Positions 10,900-24,347 of a stretch of DNA of 64,000 nt are shown piece by piece. Source of the stretch: Chlamydoabsidia padenii (Eukaryota; Mucoromycota; Mucoromycetes; Mucorales; Cunninghamellaceae); assembly GCA_025330725.1 (NCBI GenBank), contig JAIWND010000007.1:868001-932000 (forward strand), given 5' to 3'. The notes beneath the pieces are model-generated. The model made no database searches and was not told where the DNA came from. It worked only from the letters and a program-made list of their open reading frames with translations. The position numbers and the translations under genes are program-made. Positions within the stretch are counted from its first letter, which is position 1, and each line of letters starts with the position of its first letter.

Positions 10900-12100
10900 T
10901 TATCATTATCATCCCCTCAAATACGAACAAGAACAAGATACCGATCTGGTATTACCGACACTTTAGAATAGTTTTTGTTTTGGTATATTAGATAGCTTTG
11001 TTGTTTATTTACTTGTAATAAAATAATCTAAACTTGATTGAAATCCATCCCATAATGTGATTCATGCATCGGGTCATTAGTTAAACTCCGAACATATCCA
11101 TTTTGGGGGGCTTACGAATGTAATAATACATATATGATTTGATATGCTGGGTTTTACATGGCTCGACTTGTCATTCTATGTAACATTTCTTCAGAATTCA
11201 TGCATAATGAAGGATGAAATCGAATCTCTTGTGTGTCATGCGTTCTGTCGTTGTGGAAAGATGATGGGAACTTTTTCTTTTTTTCCGTAGCTCGGTTCAC
11301 TCCATTATAGAAAGGAGGTCTCTTAATAATATCAACTAGAGCCATCATGTTGTGATTTATTTCATCATTTGAGTCCAATGGTTATACAGTTTTATGATGG
11401 TATACTACACACTAGAAGAATAACTAAAAAGGTAACTGTCGTAATTTAAATACTCGCATTAATTACTTGCTCTGATTGCTCAAAATACTTATACCAAGCC
11501 CCCAAAAAGGAATTCACCCCTTATTCATGTTGCCTTATTTTGTGATAGTGAGTTTGTGAGTTTGACAAGGATGATCAAGACAAAAAGAACGACAATGCTT
11601 AAAATATGATCCCCAGGGAAGGGTGGTGCGTGCTTTGAGGGGATTTCGAGTTTGAGTGCACTCATTCCGATCACAGACAATATTGAAATGCTTGGGCTTA
11701 ACTATATTTGTGCTTTTGATCTATCCTGCTACAATTTCTTATCAATTTGTGTGTCACTAATGATGAAAGATATGCTTTGCTTAAAAAAAAAAAAGTCGAT
11801 ATGTTCAAGCCCCGCACATGCTGGAAAAGACACGAATAGTAAACGATCAGTGTTGTAAATCACTCATCCTCTCTACTAATGTATAGATTAAGAGTAAAAA
11901 GGGGAATGATTGAATCAGAGAATAAAGTATGATCCGTTCCTATCTGTAGAAGAAGAAAAAATGCTGTTGATATTCTCACGGAGATTGTCCTCTAATTTGA
12001 AGGGCGATCATTATAAAAAGGCAATGGTGCCTAATGTCGGGGTTGGAAACGTACTTTAAGTCCTTCACATGTGTTTCCCCCACAAAACTTTCTGTATAAG
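10900..12100. other. Intergenic region, no gene supported
   Basis: AT-rich DNA. One open frame without ATG on the minus strand (about 11154-11378) is rich in Asn, His and Met but has no recognisable domain and no supporting exon. A GTCGGGGTTGGAAACG element at 12036-12051 lies upstream of the hydrolase gene. Confidence 0.4.
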
Positions 12101-12169
12101 ACCACATTCATTTTTTTGTTATTTTTTATTTTGGTCAAATTTTTCTTTATTTCCGACTTTTTCTTCAAC

Positions 12170-13661
12170 ATGGATATTGCACGCCAACAAATCAAGAAGA
12201 ATGCTCCTGCTGCCATTGTACAACAAACTCTTCGTACATTAATGACATTACCTGCTCCCTTGGCTCGTATGGCGGTACAAGATGCAAGTAAACCTATAGG
12301 GGGCCAAAAGAAATGGATCAAACGAATCGATAACGAGTACTGGAAAGGTGCTATTATTGCCCCTGACGCTAAAAAGGATACTGAACAGTCAGTCATAAAT
12401 CGTGTGAAAAATGCTGATCTTGTTATCTATGAAATACACGGTAAGCACAAAAAAAAAAAAAAGATGCTCTATGTACTGACTCTCACTGTCCTTCTTCTTT
12501 ATTTAGGTGGTGGATTTCGTGTAGGTCATTGTAAGTAATAAACTATGGATGATAGGATGATACTAACTAACTGATGTTTATCTTTTTACTCTAGGTGTGA
12601 TGTATATGGATGCCTTTATATCATGGCTGACGGTGTTAAAGCAAAACCATGGTGTCGATGCTGTCATTATGAGCGTGGAATATAGTAGGTACCAACATCA
12701 TGATTTTCTTCTTCCTCTTTCTTTATTGATCTTTAAATGTTATATAGGTCTGGCCCCTAAAACATGCTATCCTGCACCTGTGATGGAAAGTGTTAGCACT
12801 TACCAATACCTGACATCTACACTAGGTGTCTCACCTTCCAAAATCATTGTGTCTGGGGATTCTGCTGGGTAAGTAAATCAATCATAACCTGCCTCTATAA
12901 ACTCACCTTTCTTTTTATATACATATATATTTGTGTGTGGTAGCGGAATCATCGCTTTGGAAATGCTGTGTCACGTCTATGCTCCTGGACTCTTAATAAA
13001 TCCTCATGCCAAACGCACCAACTTTGACATTGACTTACCCGCCGGCATTCTCCTCTCATCCCCCGTCGTCTCTGTCAATCAAACATCCGATTCATGGAAG
13101 AAATACGCCAACACGGACATTGTCTCTCACAAACTGTTTAAACTTGTCATCAAGGAATACATTGCCCTTAAAAAAAATCAACTCGACAGTATGGCCATGC
13201 TCACGCTATTCAACAATCTATCTCAGGGGGGTATGGAACACATTTGTCAAGGCACCATGCTCTTCTTTGTTGGTGAAAAGGAAGTCTTCCGGGACGACAT
13301 TCTCGCTTTTGCTGCTATGGTCAAGAAAACCGCTAAAGTAAAGGTCAATATCTGTAAAGCCCATTATGCTCACGACTGGTACCTGGTTCGGGAAATAGTA
13401 CGCCAAGAAGACAAACACATGTTGAAACGATGTGATGATATTACTGCTAAATGGTGCGATCGGGCGGTGAAACATCATTTGGGTCTGAAACAACAGGAAC
13501 AACAGCAACATCAATTACATTTACAACAGACATATCAGCCATTGGAATCAAAGGAGGATTCCTTTGAAATCTCCGAATCTGTGCCTGCGCCTTCTGATGA
13601 AAAGGTGATGCCGACTTTAACTCCTGCCCAAAATATCAATTCTACTCTAGTCTTGGCCTAG
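12170..13661 (+). CDS. Alpha/beta hydrolase of the hormone-sensitive lipase (fold-3) family
   Basis: Five exons (12170-12440, 12507-12530, 12595-12684, 12748-12868, 12944-13661) encode 407 residues. The oxyanion-hole motif HGGGF is assembled across intron 1, the second family motif VEYSLAP across intron 3, and the nucleophile elbow GDSAGG across intron 4, so three catalytic motifs sit on splice junctions and confirm them. The catalytic Asp/His are probably in LFFVGEKEVFRDD and KAHYAHDWYLV (the latter in place of the usual HxF). The substrate is likely a short-chain ester or lipid, but this cannot be told from sequence. The first ~70 residues lack a clear signal peptide; the C-terminal ~70 residues are Gln-rich and low complexity. 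A variant promoter element lies 119 bases upstream. Confidence 0.85.
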
Positions 13662-13856
13662 TTATATAGCTGATTCCCCCTATTTACCCGTATTTATTCC
13701 TTTAATTCTTTTTTTTTTTCTAAACTTTTTATGCGTAGTCAATAAATCATTTACTATTATTGTTTTATTAAAATCTGTCTGTCCCATTATATAAATCCTT
13801 TATCATCTACCATTGTCTTTTATTTACAATAAAAATAAACTATACACATACTAAAA

Positions 13857-14788
13857 CTAGAGTGATTTGATCTTCTTGTCCGTCGATGACCCATCCAAGT
13901 TGTCCTGTTTCCGTTTCCCCAAACCCATCATCATTAACTTGGGTTTCTTGTCATTGTCATTTCCAGTTGATGATGACGATGATGATGATGCCGATTGTTT
14001 CTTCATCCCACCCATCATCATTTTCATTTTATTGGCAGCAGGTTTCTTGATAGTAGGTGTGGATTCTTGCACAGTTGGTATCGTTGGTTTCAGTGACATG
14101 GTGAGTTTGATTTTGCCCTGATCCCGTACCAGTTCGGTTGCTTCCGTAGGCGGCTGATCCCCATCTCGTTCTTCCGCCAGTTGTGTTGCTCGTTGGATTT
14201 GTTCTTTTAATTGTTCATGTTCCCTTTGTTCATCGTCCTTGGCTTGTCGATCCATTTTTTTAATAGCGGCCTAAATAATAATACAAGTTAGTTCACCTGG
14301 TAAGAATACATCTTTTTTTTTTATTTATTTACCTGTCTTGCTAATGCTTTAGGACTATTGTCAATCCAGGTGATCCAAAACCCACGCTCCGTTTCATCCA
14401 CTTGACAAATACCTTCTCGACCTAAATGTTGTACGAATCCAGATAACGAGTCCCATCTAGTGGCATTCATGTGTATATGATTCCGATCGGCAATGTATTC
14501 TTGATAAACACTGTTAGCAAATACCCGCTTGGTCCCATGGCGTCGAGACAAGATGCCTAAAAAGTCCTTTTTGAATTCTTCAGAGTAATTGACAACGTAT
14601 TTGCCAGGATTATCCGCCACAAGCATCATTTGTCGTTGATGTGATTCTGATTGAGTATGGCACTTGAAACCATTTGCATCCCGGCACTGTTTTTCGCACG
14701 CTTGACAATAGTAGACGAGTTTTTGTAAACCTTTGGCTTTCATCTTGTTGGCCAAGGCTTTGGGCGTCATACCACCGCTAATCCCCAT
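13857..14788 (-). CDS. KIN17: KIN17-like DNA/RNA-binding protein
   Basis: Two exons (14333-14788, 13857-14270) encode 289 residues. The N-terminus MGISGGMTPKALANKMKAKG is followed by a C2H2-type zinc finger (YYCQACEKQCRDANGFKCH, then SESHQRQ). The Kin17 winged-helix domain follows with FSEEF-like YSEEFKKDFLGILSRRHGTKRV and HIHMNATRWDSLSGFVQHLGREG, matching the family closely. KIN17/Rts2 is a nuclear protein linked to pre-mRNA splicing, DNA damage response and replication. The C-terminus is lysine- and serine-rich and ends DKKIKSL; the KOW/SH3-like C-terminal tandem of animal KIN17 is absent, as in shorter fungal members. Promoter-type elements lie at 14951-14962 and 14976-14988, both in the TTTCAAA-CCCG orientation. 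Confidence 0.93.
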
Positions 14789-14799
14789 AATGATGAATA

Positions 14800-16040
14800 G
14801 ATTGATTAAAATAAAAAAGTAAAGGGAGAAGAAAGGAAAAGTATTTTTAGTTGACCAGCTCCTTTTTTACATTTTGAAATTCAGCACCACATCCCGTCAT
14901 GACTTTATTGGTCGATTTCATCTGTCGCCGAAGCTCTGCCTATTCATGCATTTCAAAACCCGACAGTGACACCTATCGAAATCCCGCCTACATGAATTGT
15001 TTCACTGTACCACACATTAAAAGTGACACATGGAGAGAAAAAGGTCCCCTTTTTGCACATAATCATGACGTGTATGTTCTATCAAACCCCCCGCCAAAGA
15101 AAAGCAATATAAAAAACAATGTTGGGATTCTCTTTCTTTTCCTTTTCTCCCTCTTTCTTGATCATAAAGAAAAGAAGTGGTCATGTCAAAACGGTAATAT
15201 CGGCTCCCCAAAATGTCTACTATGCAACTTTCTTTTTTACTATCATGACTAATTTTCTAAATTGCATTATGATTTTGTTTGGGCAAAAAAAAAAAAAAAA
15301 GGTTCAAGACGCACAAAGAAAAAAGGATAAAATGGCACATTCATCTTTCTTTCTTCTTCTTTTCATTCGATATGCCATGTAACAATATGTTGGCTTTTTC
15401 TTTTTATCAATCATCAAGTCTTTCTGCCGTTGGTCCGTATGTGACCCTATAATTAGCTTGTCGTTTTGGGCGCATGCTGCGCTTGCTTGGGGGCGCTGAG
15501 CATTGACCAATGCTAAAGGGAAAAAAAGTGTCGTCTTCATATCGGCGGTCTGCTCCTGGAGTAAGGCGGCAGTGGTAGGTATGTTATCGAATCCGTTTCT
15601 TTTCTTTCACCTATTGCATCATATATCTAATTATCTCTTTCTTTCTTTGTATAATAGCGAGTTACCTGCCACTCGCCGTGGCCCCTTGCTCTCCAAAATT
15701 TGGGTTGCCGCCGATCCATACTGTTGGGATGTTGCGGAGATGGAGAGATAAAAAAAAAAGGGGATGTCTCCGTCTCTGTGTGGTCCAAATGACAAACATG
15801 CCCAACATACCCTCCCTTTGATACTTTTTTTTTTTTACACTATTAAACATATCAAATAAAAACTATTAAACACATTCATGTAGTCTTTTTTGCCAAATTT
15901 AAAACTTTATTAGTGTAGTGTGATAACCATTGGTGTCACCATTACTTTGTATACATACAACAACACTAGTAACACAATACATCCTCGGCACAAAGTTAAA
16001 ACTAATTCTACCCTAGATTTATATAGAAGGAATTCTATAC
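14800..16040. other. Intergenic region, no gene supported
   Basis: It contains two promoter-type elements (14951-14962, 14976-14988) near the KIN17 start, several A/T runs (such as 15285-15300) and scattered short frames on both strands with no recognisable domains or consistent splice structure. Confidence 0.4.
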
Positions 16041-16053
16041 TATTATCAATAGA

Positions 16054-19000
16054 TTATATTGTAAAAGGATCGGTGGCGGCAGGTGAGGAAGGTGAGGAAG
16101 ATCCGTTTGAATTGGGTCGATTCGAGTTGTCTTGGATATATGGATCGTCAGAGTGTGGTGGTGATGATGATGGTGATGGTGATGCTATGGTCGTGCTATG
16201 TACTATGTTACCTTTTGATTCCCGGGTTGACGAGCTTGTTGCTTGATGTGATGAGGATGAATGCTGTTGTTGATCTTTAGTGGATGTTGCGTTTTGATGT
16301 GTCGATATTTCAAAAGTTGACGAAGAGATACTGGCTAATCCAATGCCAGGATGTCGATGGTGTGAGCTGTTAATGTTTGGTAATGTAGAGCGACGCTTTA
16401 ACGTTGTATGTGGGTCATCTTCATTGATATTTACTGTTGAAGATGTTGTTGATGTTGTCGTAGTTGGCGTAGACGATGATGATACTTTCTCTGATTTAGA
16501 TTTCTTTTGATGATGCTTCTGTCGACCATTCCGCCAATTTTCCACTTCAAGTTGATAGTATACCGCATTGTCGGGAAGAGCATATGGATTGGTACTTGGA
16601 TCCTACATAATTGTATCAGAATGATATGGTGTACAGTAAAACTGGTTAGTTCCATCCTCGAGTCAACTTTGTTGATGATAATTTACCTGTTCAATAGCCA
16701 CACATTCTGTGATCGATGTAATGCGGGCAACAATCCATTCGCGCGAGTTCATTTGTCCAGATATGGTGTCGGATGGTTTCAAAAAGTAATGTGGCGCGTT
16801 GACGTTGAAGGCTGCCCATGGTCTACCACTAGAGTTGCGTGTGGGAAGGAAGAGGGCGACATCGCCAACCTTGAAACTATTAAGAAGGAAGAATTCATCA
16901 CAGTTAAGGATGCATATTGATAACATATAAACACAACAAACAACAAACATTTCATAAATTGGACTTACTTGCGGAAGGCAATCTTTGAATGAGCAGATGT
17001 CGTCAATCTAGAGTACTTTTCTATATAGAGTATAAATATAAGAGAGGGGTTAATCACGGAATAACAACATACAACAACCTTTTTTCTTTTGTTTCTTACC
17101 TTTAAGATCCTTGTATTCCTTTTGCCATCGTCGAGTAAGATCATGAGCATTTCTGACTTTTTTGAAGATACGTGACACGAATTTTGCGTTATCGATTACA
17201 TTGGTGGCCATCAAGATTTCGTTGTAGATAGAAGAATCGTCTTGTCGTTCAGAGTCCAAAGCTGTGATTTTCCTAGTCATCGCCCCCACTTCATTTTCAT
17301 CCACAGATAGTTGTAGTTGATTGGTCACCTCGAAGAAGACGTTCTTCCGAATGTCATCAAGTTTATGGGCCATGTGTATCGATAGAGAGCTCAGTTCCAT
17401 CTTTTCTTCATTCATGATTTCGATGTGTCGGCAAGCTTCATCATAATTGTTTTCCAAAGCATGCATTTTCTTCACAGTTAAAAAGAGGAGCCGTTAGTCA
17501 CTGTATTATACATCCCCCTGTTTTTTTTTGTTTGTCTTACCTCTTGAGTATTCTTCCTTTCCACGATTGTTGCATCTATTTCTTGCGCCAAAATATCAAT
17601 CAGACTGATGATATCAGCATTATCCTGTCTGTATAAGGTTTGAGCCAAGTCAACATTGAGTTTCACCATGAGATCAAGAAGACTAGAGCATGCAGTGTCA
17701 TTAATGGACTTTAACTAAAACATAAAAAGGTTAGCATACCGACATATTCTACTTTTTAACTATACCTTTTCCAATGCTTCCTGCTTTTCCATCCAGTCAT
17801 TTTCAGCGCGTGATACCATGTCCCTTGCCTAGGAATAAAAGCAAATGTCAGCAAGTTCATTGTGATGTTTATATTTTAGTTTTTGCTTACCTGAGCTAGG
17901 CGCTGTTTGATTTCATTCCTAGCTTCTTCACTGTTGTTCATTTCAGATACCAGTTTACTGAGTTTTTCGTCGGCCTCTTGTTTGGACACAGATGTTTGTT
18001 GGCGATACTCCATGTATTCAGATCGAAGGTTCTCCAAAGCTTGATGCAATTGCGATTTTTCATTCTGATGGACGTTGGTGAGTTGTTCCTTTATTTGAGT
18101 CATTTCGTTTTCATGTCGTTCCTTTAGATCCAGGATTTCTTGATTGTGCCGAGTTTCCATATCCATATTCCGCTGTTTTTCCATTTCCAGTGTTTCTGTA
18201 AGCTGTTTGGTCTATAATAATAGTTGGTCATAAGACTTTCTTTTCATCGATGTATTTATTCTGCTTACCTTGGATTTCCAGTCAGATTCAACATCAGCAA
18301 TTCTTATATCGGCCAAGTTGTCCTTAATTTGTGCTTCTTTCAAAAACTAAATCAAACAAATAGAAAGTGGGTTAATAAATAATTATTTTGTTGGAAGGTA
18401 TAACATTCGGCTGTATTTTAACCTACGCTCTTTCTGTTATCTTCATAAGTTTGGCGCTCCTCCTCCAGTAGTTGATCGTATTCTTGAATTTGGATGCGCA
18501 GGTCTTCTTTTTCGTGTTCCGCTTGATCATAGTAGTCTTGATGCTTTCAAACAAATTAAAAAGAGATTAATCATTAGTATCGTTATTTGATGTAGTCATT
18601 TTCTCCCCACTTACTGCCTGTTGTTCCTGGAGTAGCTGTTCATGCATTTTCCCAATGAAGGCTTCCCGCTGCTTGACTGTTTCCTTGAGGTTCGCTATTT
18701 CTTGGAGTGCATTCGATAGTTGTGTATTATGCTGTGCAGTGTCTTGTTGTGTTGTAGTTGAGACGATTTCATTATTCTTCGTGCCATTGATTCGAGATAA
18801 GGTGTCTTCATCACTTCCGTCTAATACCAAATATAAAGAGGATCTAGGGGATGCATTTATTGAATGTTCTACTTGTCGTGTCGGTTCGTCGGATGTAATT
18901 GGATTATTGTTGACCAGATCGAGGTTTACTGTCGCGTTTTGATACTGTTGTAGTGTTTTCTCCAGGGACACAATGCGATCTTCATATTTCTAACGAGACG

Positions 19001-21951
19001 ATCATGATGAGTTTTCCTTTGTTCTTCTTCCCCCACTTTTTTTGTCTGTTTGTTTGTTTTACCTTTGCTTTGTCTTCTGCTATTTCTAGGGCTTTATCAG
19101 TGGCAAGTCTTGATGTTGATGCTATAGAAGAGAATGTAAATTCCATCGATGAGTCTAGGTTCTTGTCATTATATGTTTGGCCTGTGTTATCATTTCCACT
19201 TTTATACATACCCGTACGCCCCGGATATAGGAATGTTGGTTCCGACTTGATATTCATATTTCCAAGATCCACCAAGACTAATACATAAAACAAAGATCAG
19301 GAATTTAGTCTACGAATCCATCTGCATTCTTTAAAAGGACTTACATGCGGCTTCAATCATTTTCAAGAATTCATTGTTCAGCCCATCAAGTTGTTTGTTC
19401 ATGTTGTTCAGAAGATTGAGGAGGTTTTGACCATAACTATCCTTTGTTATTCCCATCTGTTGACCACGCCTAGAATTAAAAAAACAAAAAAGAGTGTCTA
19501 AGTATTTCTTGTATTCCCTTCAATAGCATGCCTTACTTACAAAGAGTGTTGGTCACTTTTATCCCGGGAGTTACCAGTTTTCACTTGACCACCAATAGCT
19601 TGAGAGTACGAGCGATCAAGTAGAGATACAAAATCTAAAGAGAAAGATTATTACAATATACAAAAGACCGGTTTCAAGTTATTACTTGCCTATGATATCC
19701 TTTTTTGATATAGGGGGTGCATTGTCAGTCGTATTAATTGTTGATATTTCAAAATGGGGCGCCGCATCATTAATACCTACACAAAGAAGTATTGTTGGAA
19801 CAAGTTAGCGCGTGATGTGTGTATTCCCCCCCCGTCTGTTTACTTACTTGATATATCAAAGGGTAGAGTTCGTATGATATTATGACTGAATGAGTTTCGA
19901 CGATCCTGCTCTTGTTCACGGAATCGACCTAGAATGTCAGCAATGATATTGGCGTTTTCAATAAGTATCTGGATGGTTCAATAAAAAAGAATAAGTATTA
20001 TAGCGACTGCCATCCATACCAATGTATCGTGTAGTTTAACTTACTGAGGTATATTCCTTCCGTCGAAGTACTTCGATCATCAATGCACCCTAAAAGATTG
20101 ATAGAGTCGTTAATACTTTATCCTGATTACTTTTTTTTTTTTTTTTTTGTTAAACTTACATAAGCAAATAACATATCCCGGCTTGTTTCCAGATAACTTA
20201 ATCCATACTTGTTCTTGAATTCTGATAATGCTTTGCTGGCGGATTTTAGATGAGGAGAGGTGGCTGCAATGTCGCTTTGTAATTGAGAGATGGTTGTCAT
20301 GTTCTTTAAATATTTCTGGATGGATTGTCGTTTCATTTGGATGACTTTGCTAATATGTTGTCGCACAATCGATTCATAGGAGCTGAGTTTCGGTAAGTAG
20401 TCGTTGACATGGATTTCTGCTAAATGGTAGAATGCTTCCAAAGTCTTCTTGGTGTGCGATGGGAAGGTAACAGTGTCCTGGGATGCTTGTGAAGATGAAT
20501 TTCGCCGAGCCAAGGAGGAGTATGGTTGTGTATTCACGGAATTGTCGATTGGGTGAGATGAGAATGTCGACGATGTTATTCGCTGGATCGATCCGGTGAG
20601 TGTATTAGATGTAGTTGTTGATGTCGATATGGTTGAAGCGTCAAGTGATAGATTCGCAAATAGTGATGATATGGGTACCTGGAGGATATCTGCGATTTTG
20701 CTGTAAATTCGATTCAGATCCCGTTTGATCTTGTCACGAAGAAACTGACCCTTATCCCTTGTTTCTTGTATATCCATTAGCATAGAATCCAGAGTGTGCA
20801 AGTTGTGATCCTTTACAATTTCCTGCCGTAAATCGCCTTCGTATTCCTGGAGCTCCTTCACCACCGATCGTAAGAATTGGACGTCTTGAGCCAAGTCTTT
20901 GCAAAGATCCTCCGTGTCTCTTCGTGCTGTCTCTAGTTGATCCATGTCCAAATAGTCCGCTAAAAACTGCTTTTTAGTCAAAGTATCCATGGTATTATTG
21001 CTGTTGGTTGAATGATTGATGAATGCTGGATGTATTTGGATGTTGCGCAGGATGTTAAGATCAATGTCCGCTGTGTCGAGTAGAGTTAATTGTTTATCCA
21101 ACTCTTTTTCCGCCATGGTGTAAAAGTCTTGGACGCCGTGATTAGTGATATTGCTGTGTGTTTCTAAATTGGTGAGAGCCACGTTGAGTGCCATGCTTTG
21201 CGCCTTTTGTTCTTCTACCAGCGTTTTTGCCAGTTTGGTGTGAGATGTGGTGGTTTTCATCAGAGCCTATCGGGAAGTGAAATAAAAGAGTTGTCAGTTA
21301 ATGCTGGGATCGGCAGAGGATGGTTAGTGGTTTCCCTTACCTGGCTGAAGGAATCAAACTTGGCAAAAAGAGTCAAGTATAGTTCGCAGTGCTGAGACAA
21401 AGAAGTTGATTTCGTTGATGTTTTTAGATCCTTTAGTAAGAGGTCACCTATAAAGTAAAAAGGGATTAGTATACTAGACGTCTTTAAAATGTCTTTTTGT
21501 TGTACTTACCAGCCAGAGGAGAGATTATGGGTTCTAAAGTAGGCATTTCCACATCGAGTAGGGTAGCAATTTCTTCAGTTGATGCACCAAGGTATTGTCT
21601 ATCATAACAAAATATAATATATTCATCCTAAATAAGTACCAATTAGTTATGATAAGGAGATATAAAAAAGGGAATGCACTGAACTTACCATGCCAGTAGC
21701 TTCGAGTACTTGTTTGAGTTGACTTTGTTTGACTTGAGTACCAAAACTTGTCATAAGAATCTGTTCGACAGCAGGGACACCAGTGCAACGTTCCAGTTCT
21801 TGCTTAAAGTCATCTAATCTATATACATACAAACGGGTGTTACATAAAGATAGTATATTTTAACTGCGGCTTCTACTTACGTATTAATGTGTTTAGCCAA
21901 ACTATTGGACCAATGAATGTATTGGCCTGTTTCTGCACGATACACTTTCAT
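16054..21951 (-). CDS. ATG11: Selective-autophagy scaffold Atg11
   Basis: One long gene with about 20 exons reads from ATG at 21951 to the stop at 16054 and encodes well over 1,000 residues. The N-terminus MKVYRAETGQYIHWSNSLAKHI continues through VPAVEQILMTSFGTQVK, the ubiquitin-like start typical of Atg11/FIP200. Exon 20150-21260 holds the Atg17-like helical region. From 20100 to 17000 the exons encode long coiled coils rich in Glu, Gln and Lys. The penultimate part (KVGDVALFLPTRNSSGRPWA onward to FNVNAPHYFL and REWIVARITSITECVA) is the conserved Atg11 C-terminal (claw-like) domain that binds cargo receptors. A low-complexity Ser/Thr/Asn tail of ~150 residues closes the protein. Atg11 recruits receptors to the Atg1 kinase in selective autophagy. 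Boundaries of the smallest internal exons were not all resolved. Confidence 0.88.
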
Positions 21952-21989
21952 CGGAGGAAGATGGACTAATTATATGATAAGGTGCGTTA

Positions 21990-23320
21990 TAATGAAGGGT
22001 AATCAAGTAAAAAAAAAAAAAGGTATATCGATTTTTTAAAAAAAAAAAGTGAAAGAGAAACAAACCACGCGCCCACTTACAAAAAAATTCGAGTCATGCT
22101 TTCCTGAGAATCCAAATTTGGAAATTGTCATTTTCATCCAGTGGTTACGTATCATAACACTGAGAGGGATGATACTAATAGGATACAATGAAACAAGCCA
22201 TTGATAGAGTATAACTCCTATTTTGTTGCTTATGATACACGCACACAGTACTATTTAACCCCCGACAAGTTTTCGAGACGTATTAATCACAATACAGAAA
22301 AAAAGCATAGTATTATACTATCACATATACATTTTTTGATTAGCGAGGATGAAAAGCTTTCCGTTTCATTTCTGTTATTACGAACAATGCAGAAGAGAAA
22401 GGCGGGGTTTCAAATGTTTTTTCATGCACATCAATATATCAACGCTCAAAAATCGATAGCGCACAACTAAACATCAACAATTGAGTATAAATTAAATACA
22501 TTGATTGAACGATGTTATGTCAGATCCAAAATATGTCAAAATAATCGGCTACGGCTATTACCAAGAACTCAGGACGAATAGTTTGTCTTGCCAGATGTTG
22601 ATACATTGAGTTAATCTTCTCCACATTTGAACAATGCAAGTGGTACCACCTTAAAAAGTTGCATGCAAACAATATTGAAAATATAAAATGTGTGCTTAGA
22701 ATGCCGTTCTGACATACCCAGGTACACAGAAAAGTAAGGGATCAAGGGCGGGATTTGAACTTGATGGTGATCTAACGAGATCTTGCATTAATATGAATTG
22801 ATCTCAAGTCGACAAATATGAATTCAAACAAGTAGTTTCAAAAAGATTGATCAATACTTACACTGCCATGTCTTGCTGTTGTTCACTACAAGCAATGTGT
22901 GATAAAAAGTGACGCAGGTATATCACGATGTGGTAGGACCTACTCTTCTATTTTTATACCTACACAGTAGTCATATTCAAATCCCGCCATCTATTCTTGG
23001 TTTGACGCCGTTAGACCATCACACTCATGGGATCAGACAAAGACTCTGAATATGTGGTTCACACTGGTCATGAATGGATTGATCTATTTATCAGCAAGTG
23101 CATCAGTCAATCAATTCTTCAGCCAATCACTCTTTTCAAAGATAAAAAAGAACTCGCGCTAAAAATGGCGGGGTGTGAATAAATTACGTCCTGAGAAGCT
23201 CATATGGGGTAACCCATTTTGTCTGACCTTGATTTTTTTTTTTTTTTTTTCTGTTACCTCTCTTTTTCTTTTCTATTCTGCTTTTTTGCGATTCTACCCC
23301 ATCCATTCCTTTTACTTGAT
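21990..23320. other. Intergenic region with promoter-type elements
   Basis: No gene seen. It contains GCGGGATTTGAAC (22748-22760), ATTCAAATCCCGCC (22976-22989) and GCGGGGTGTGAAT (about 23168-23180); the last is ~150 bases before the next start codon. A T run lies at 23233-23250. Confidence 0.45.
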
Positions 23321-23325
23321 AAACA

Positions 23326-23823
23326 ATGTCCATGTTATTTCGCCTTACGATTTTGGTCTGCTTGCTGCTTGCTTTGGTGAAAGCTCAAGTGGGCCCCGTC
23401 ATTACCGAACCTGCCAACAATGCCACAGTGTCTCCTGGGAAAACTCTCAGTATAGCTTATTCTTACCCAAACCTCGGACCTGGTACCTATACAGTTGATG
23501 TTAACTTGTGGCAAGATGCGGCCGTTACTCAATTGATCCAAAACTTGCTCACGGGTGTCTCTGTCCCCGAAGGTAGTTCGAACGGTACCAGCAATGCATT
23601 CAACACCTCCACCACCATTAACGTTGATATGCCTTCCAACTTGACCGATACCTTTTATTTGACCCTCCACCAACACGTCAAAACTCAGAATGGTAATGCG
23701 CCTGCTGTGCGATCCTTCCCTTTGATGCTCCATAGTGCTGCCATGTCTCATATTCCTCAATCCATGTCTGTACTCTTGGCGGTTGCTGTCGGTGTCTTTG
23801 GCTTGTCTTTTTTGGCAATGTGA
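23326..23823 (+). CDS. Secreted GPI-anchored Ser-Thr-rich protein (KRE9/KNH1 type)
   Basis: A single exon of 165 residues. Residues 1-20 (RLTILVCLLLALVKA) are a classic signal peptide. The mature part starts PVITEPANNATVSPGKTLSI and continues as a beta-rich Ig-like domain (YTVDVNLWQDAAV, FYLTLHQHVKTQ) of the kind annotated as Ser-Thr-rich GPI-anchored membrane family (Kre9_KNH). Several N-glycosylation sequons are visible (NNAT, NGTS, NTST, NLTD). A hydrophobic C-terminal tail (VLLAVAVGVFGLSFLAM) fits a GPI-attachment signal. Such proteins sit at the plasma membrane or wall and are linked to beta-1,6-glucan assembly, though most family members have no proven activity. Confidence 0.8.
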   Translation: MSMLFRLTILVCLLLALVKAQVGPVITEPANNATVSPGKTLSIAYSYPNLGPGTYTVDVNLWQDAAVTQLIQNLLTGVSVPEGSSNGTSNAFNTSTTINVDMPSNLTDTFYLTLHQHVKTQNGNAPAVRSFPLMLHSAAMSHIPQSMSVLLAVAVGVFGLSFLAM

Positions 23824-24347
23824 CCAAATTAGACAGACTTATATATGATTCCCCTCTCCACTTTATTTTATTTTATTTTAAAAATATCACCCTTTTTAGT
23901 TTATAGTTGTAAAAACAGTAACCTCCATATTATCATTACTCACCTTCCTTATTGTCTTTACTAATAAAAAACTTTAATCATACTGCTGTCCCTGAATATA
24001 AAATTGACTTTGAACTTGGGTGAAAGGGGCGTGGGTTGGGCGGGATTTAAAAAAGATATGATCGACTATACAGAGAAAGTCAAAACGTGTGTCAAATGGA
24101 TGTCAGAATGCTTCAAATAGGAGTAAGGGACCATAGTAAAGCATGGTAATGTGATACCAGTGACTATAGAATAACCATATAATTAATTACATGTCGCTGA
24201 TTTAGCCAATCAAATTGATCCTTATCGTTTCAAGTGACATTTCCATTCTTAGTTCAATTTTGTATACAACACGAGAAAGTTCATTTTTTTCATTTTTCCG
24301 CTTCTCTTTCACTTTTCCCCCTCCTTTTTTTTGTTTGGATTCTCAAC

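Noticed and set aside
11154..11378. Minus-strand 74-codon open frame
   Set aside because: No ATG, no neighbouring exon, and no recognisable domain; kept only as a remark in the intergenic entry.
15017..15751. Overlapping short frames on both strands between KIN17 and ATG11
   Set aside because: Low complexity, no conserved motif, and no splice arrangement gives a longer frame.
22748..22760. Element GCGGGATTTGAAC read as a tRNA B box on the opposite strand (GTTCAAATCCCG)
   Set aside because: No A box at proper distance and no cloverleaf could be drawn around it; the same holds for the other copies.
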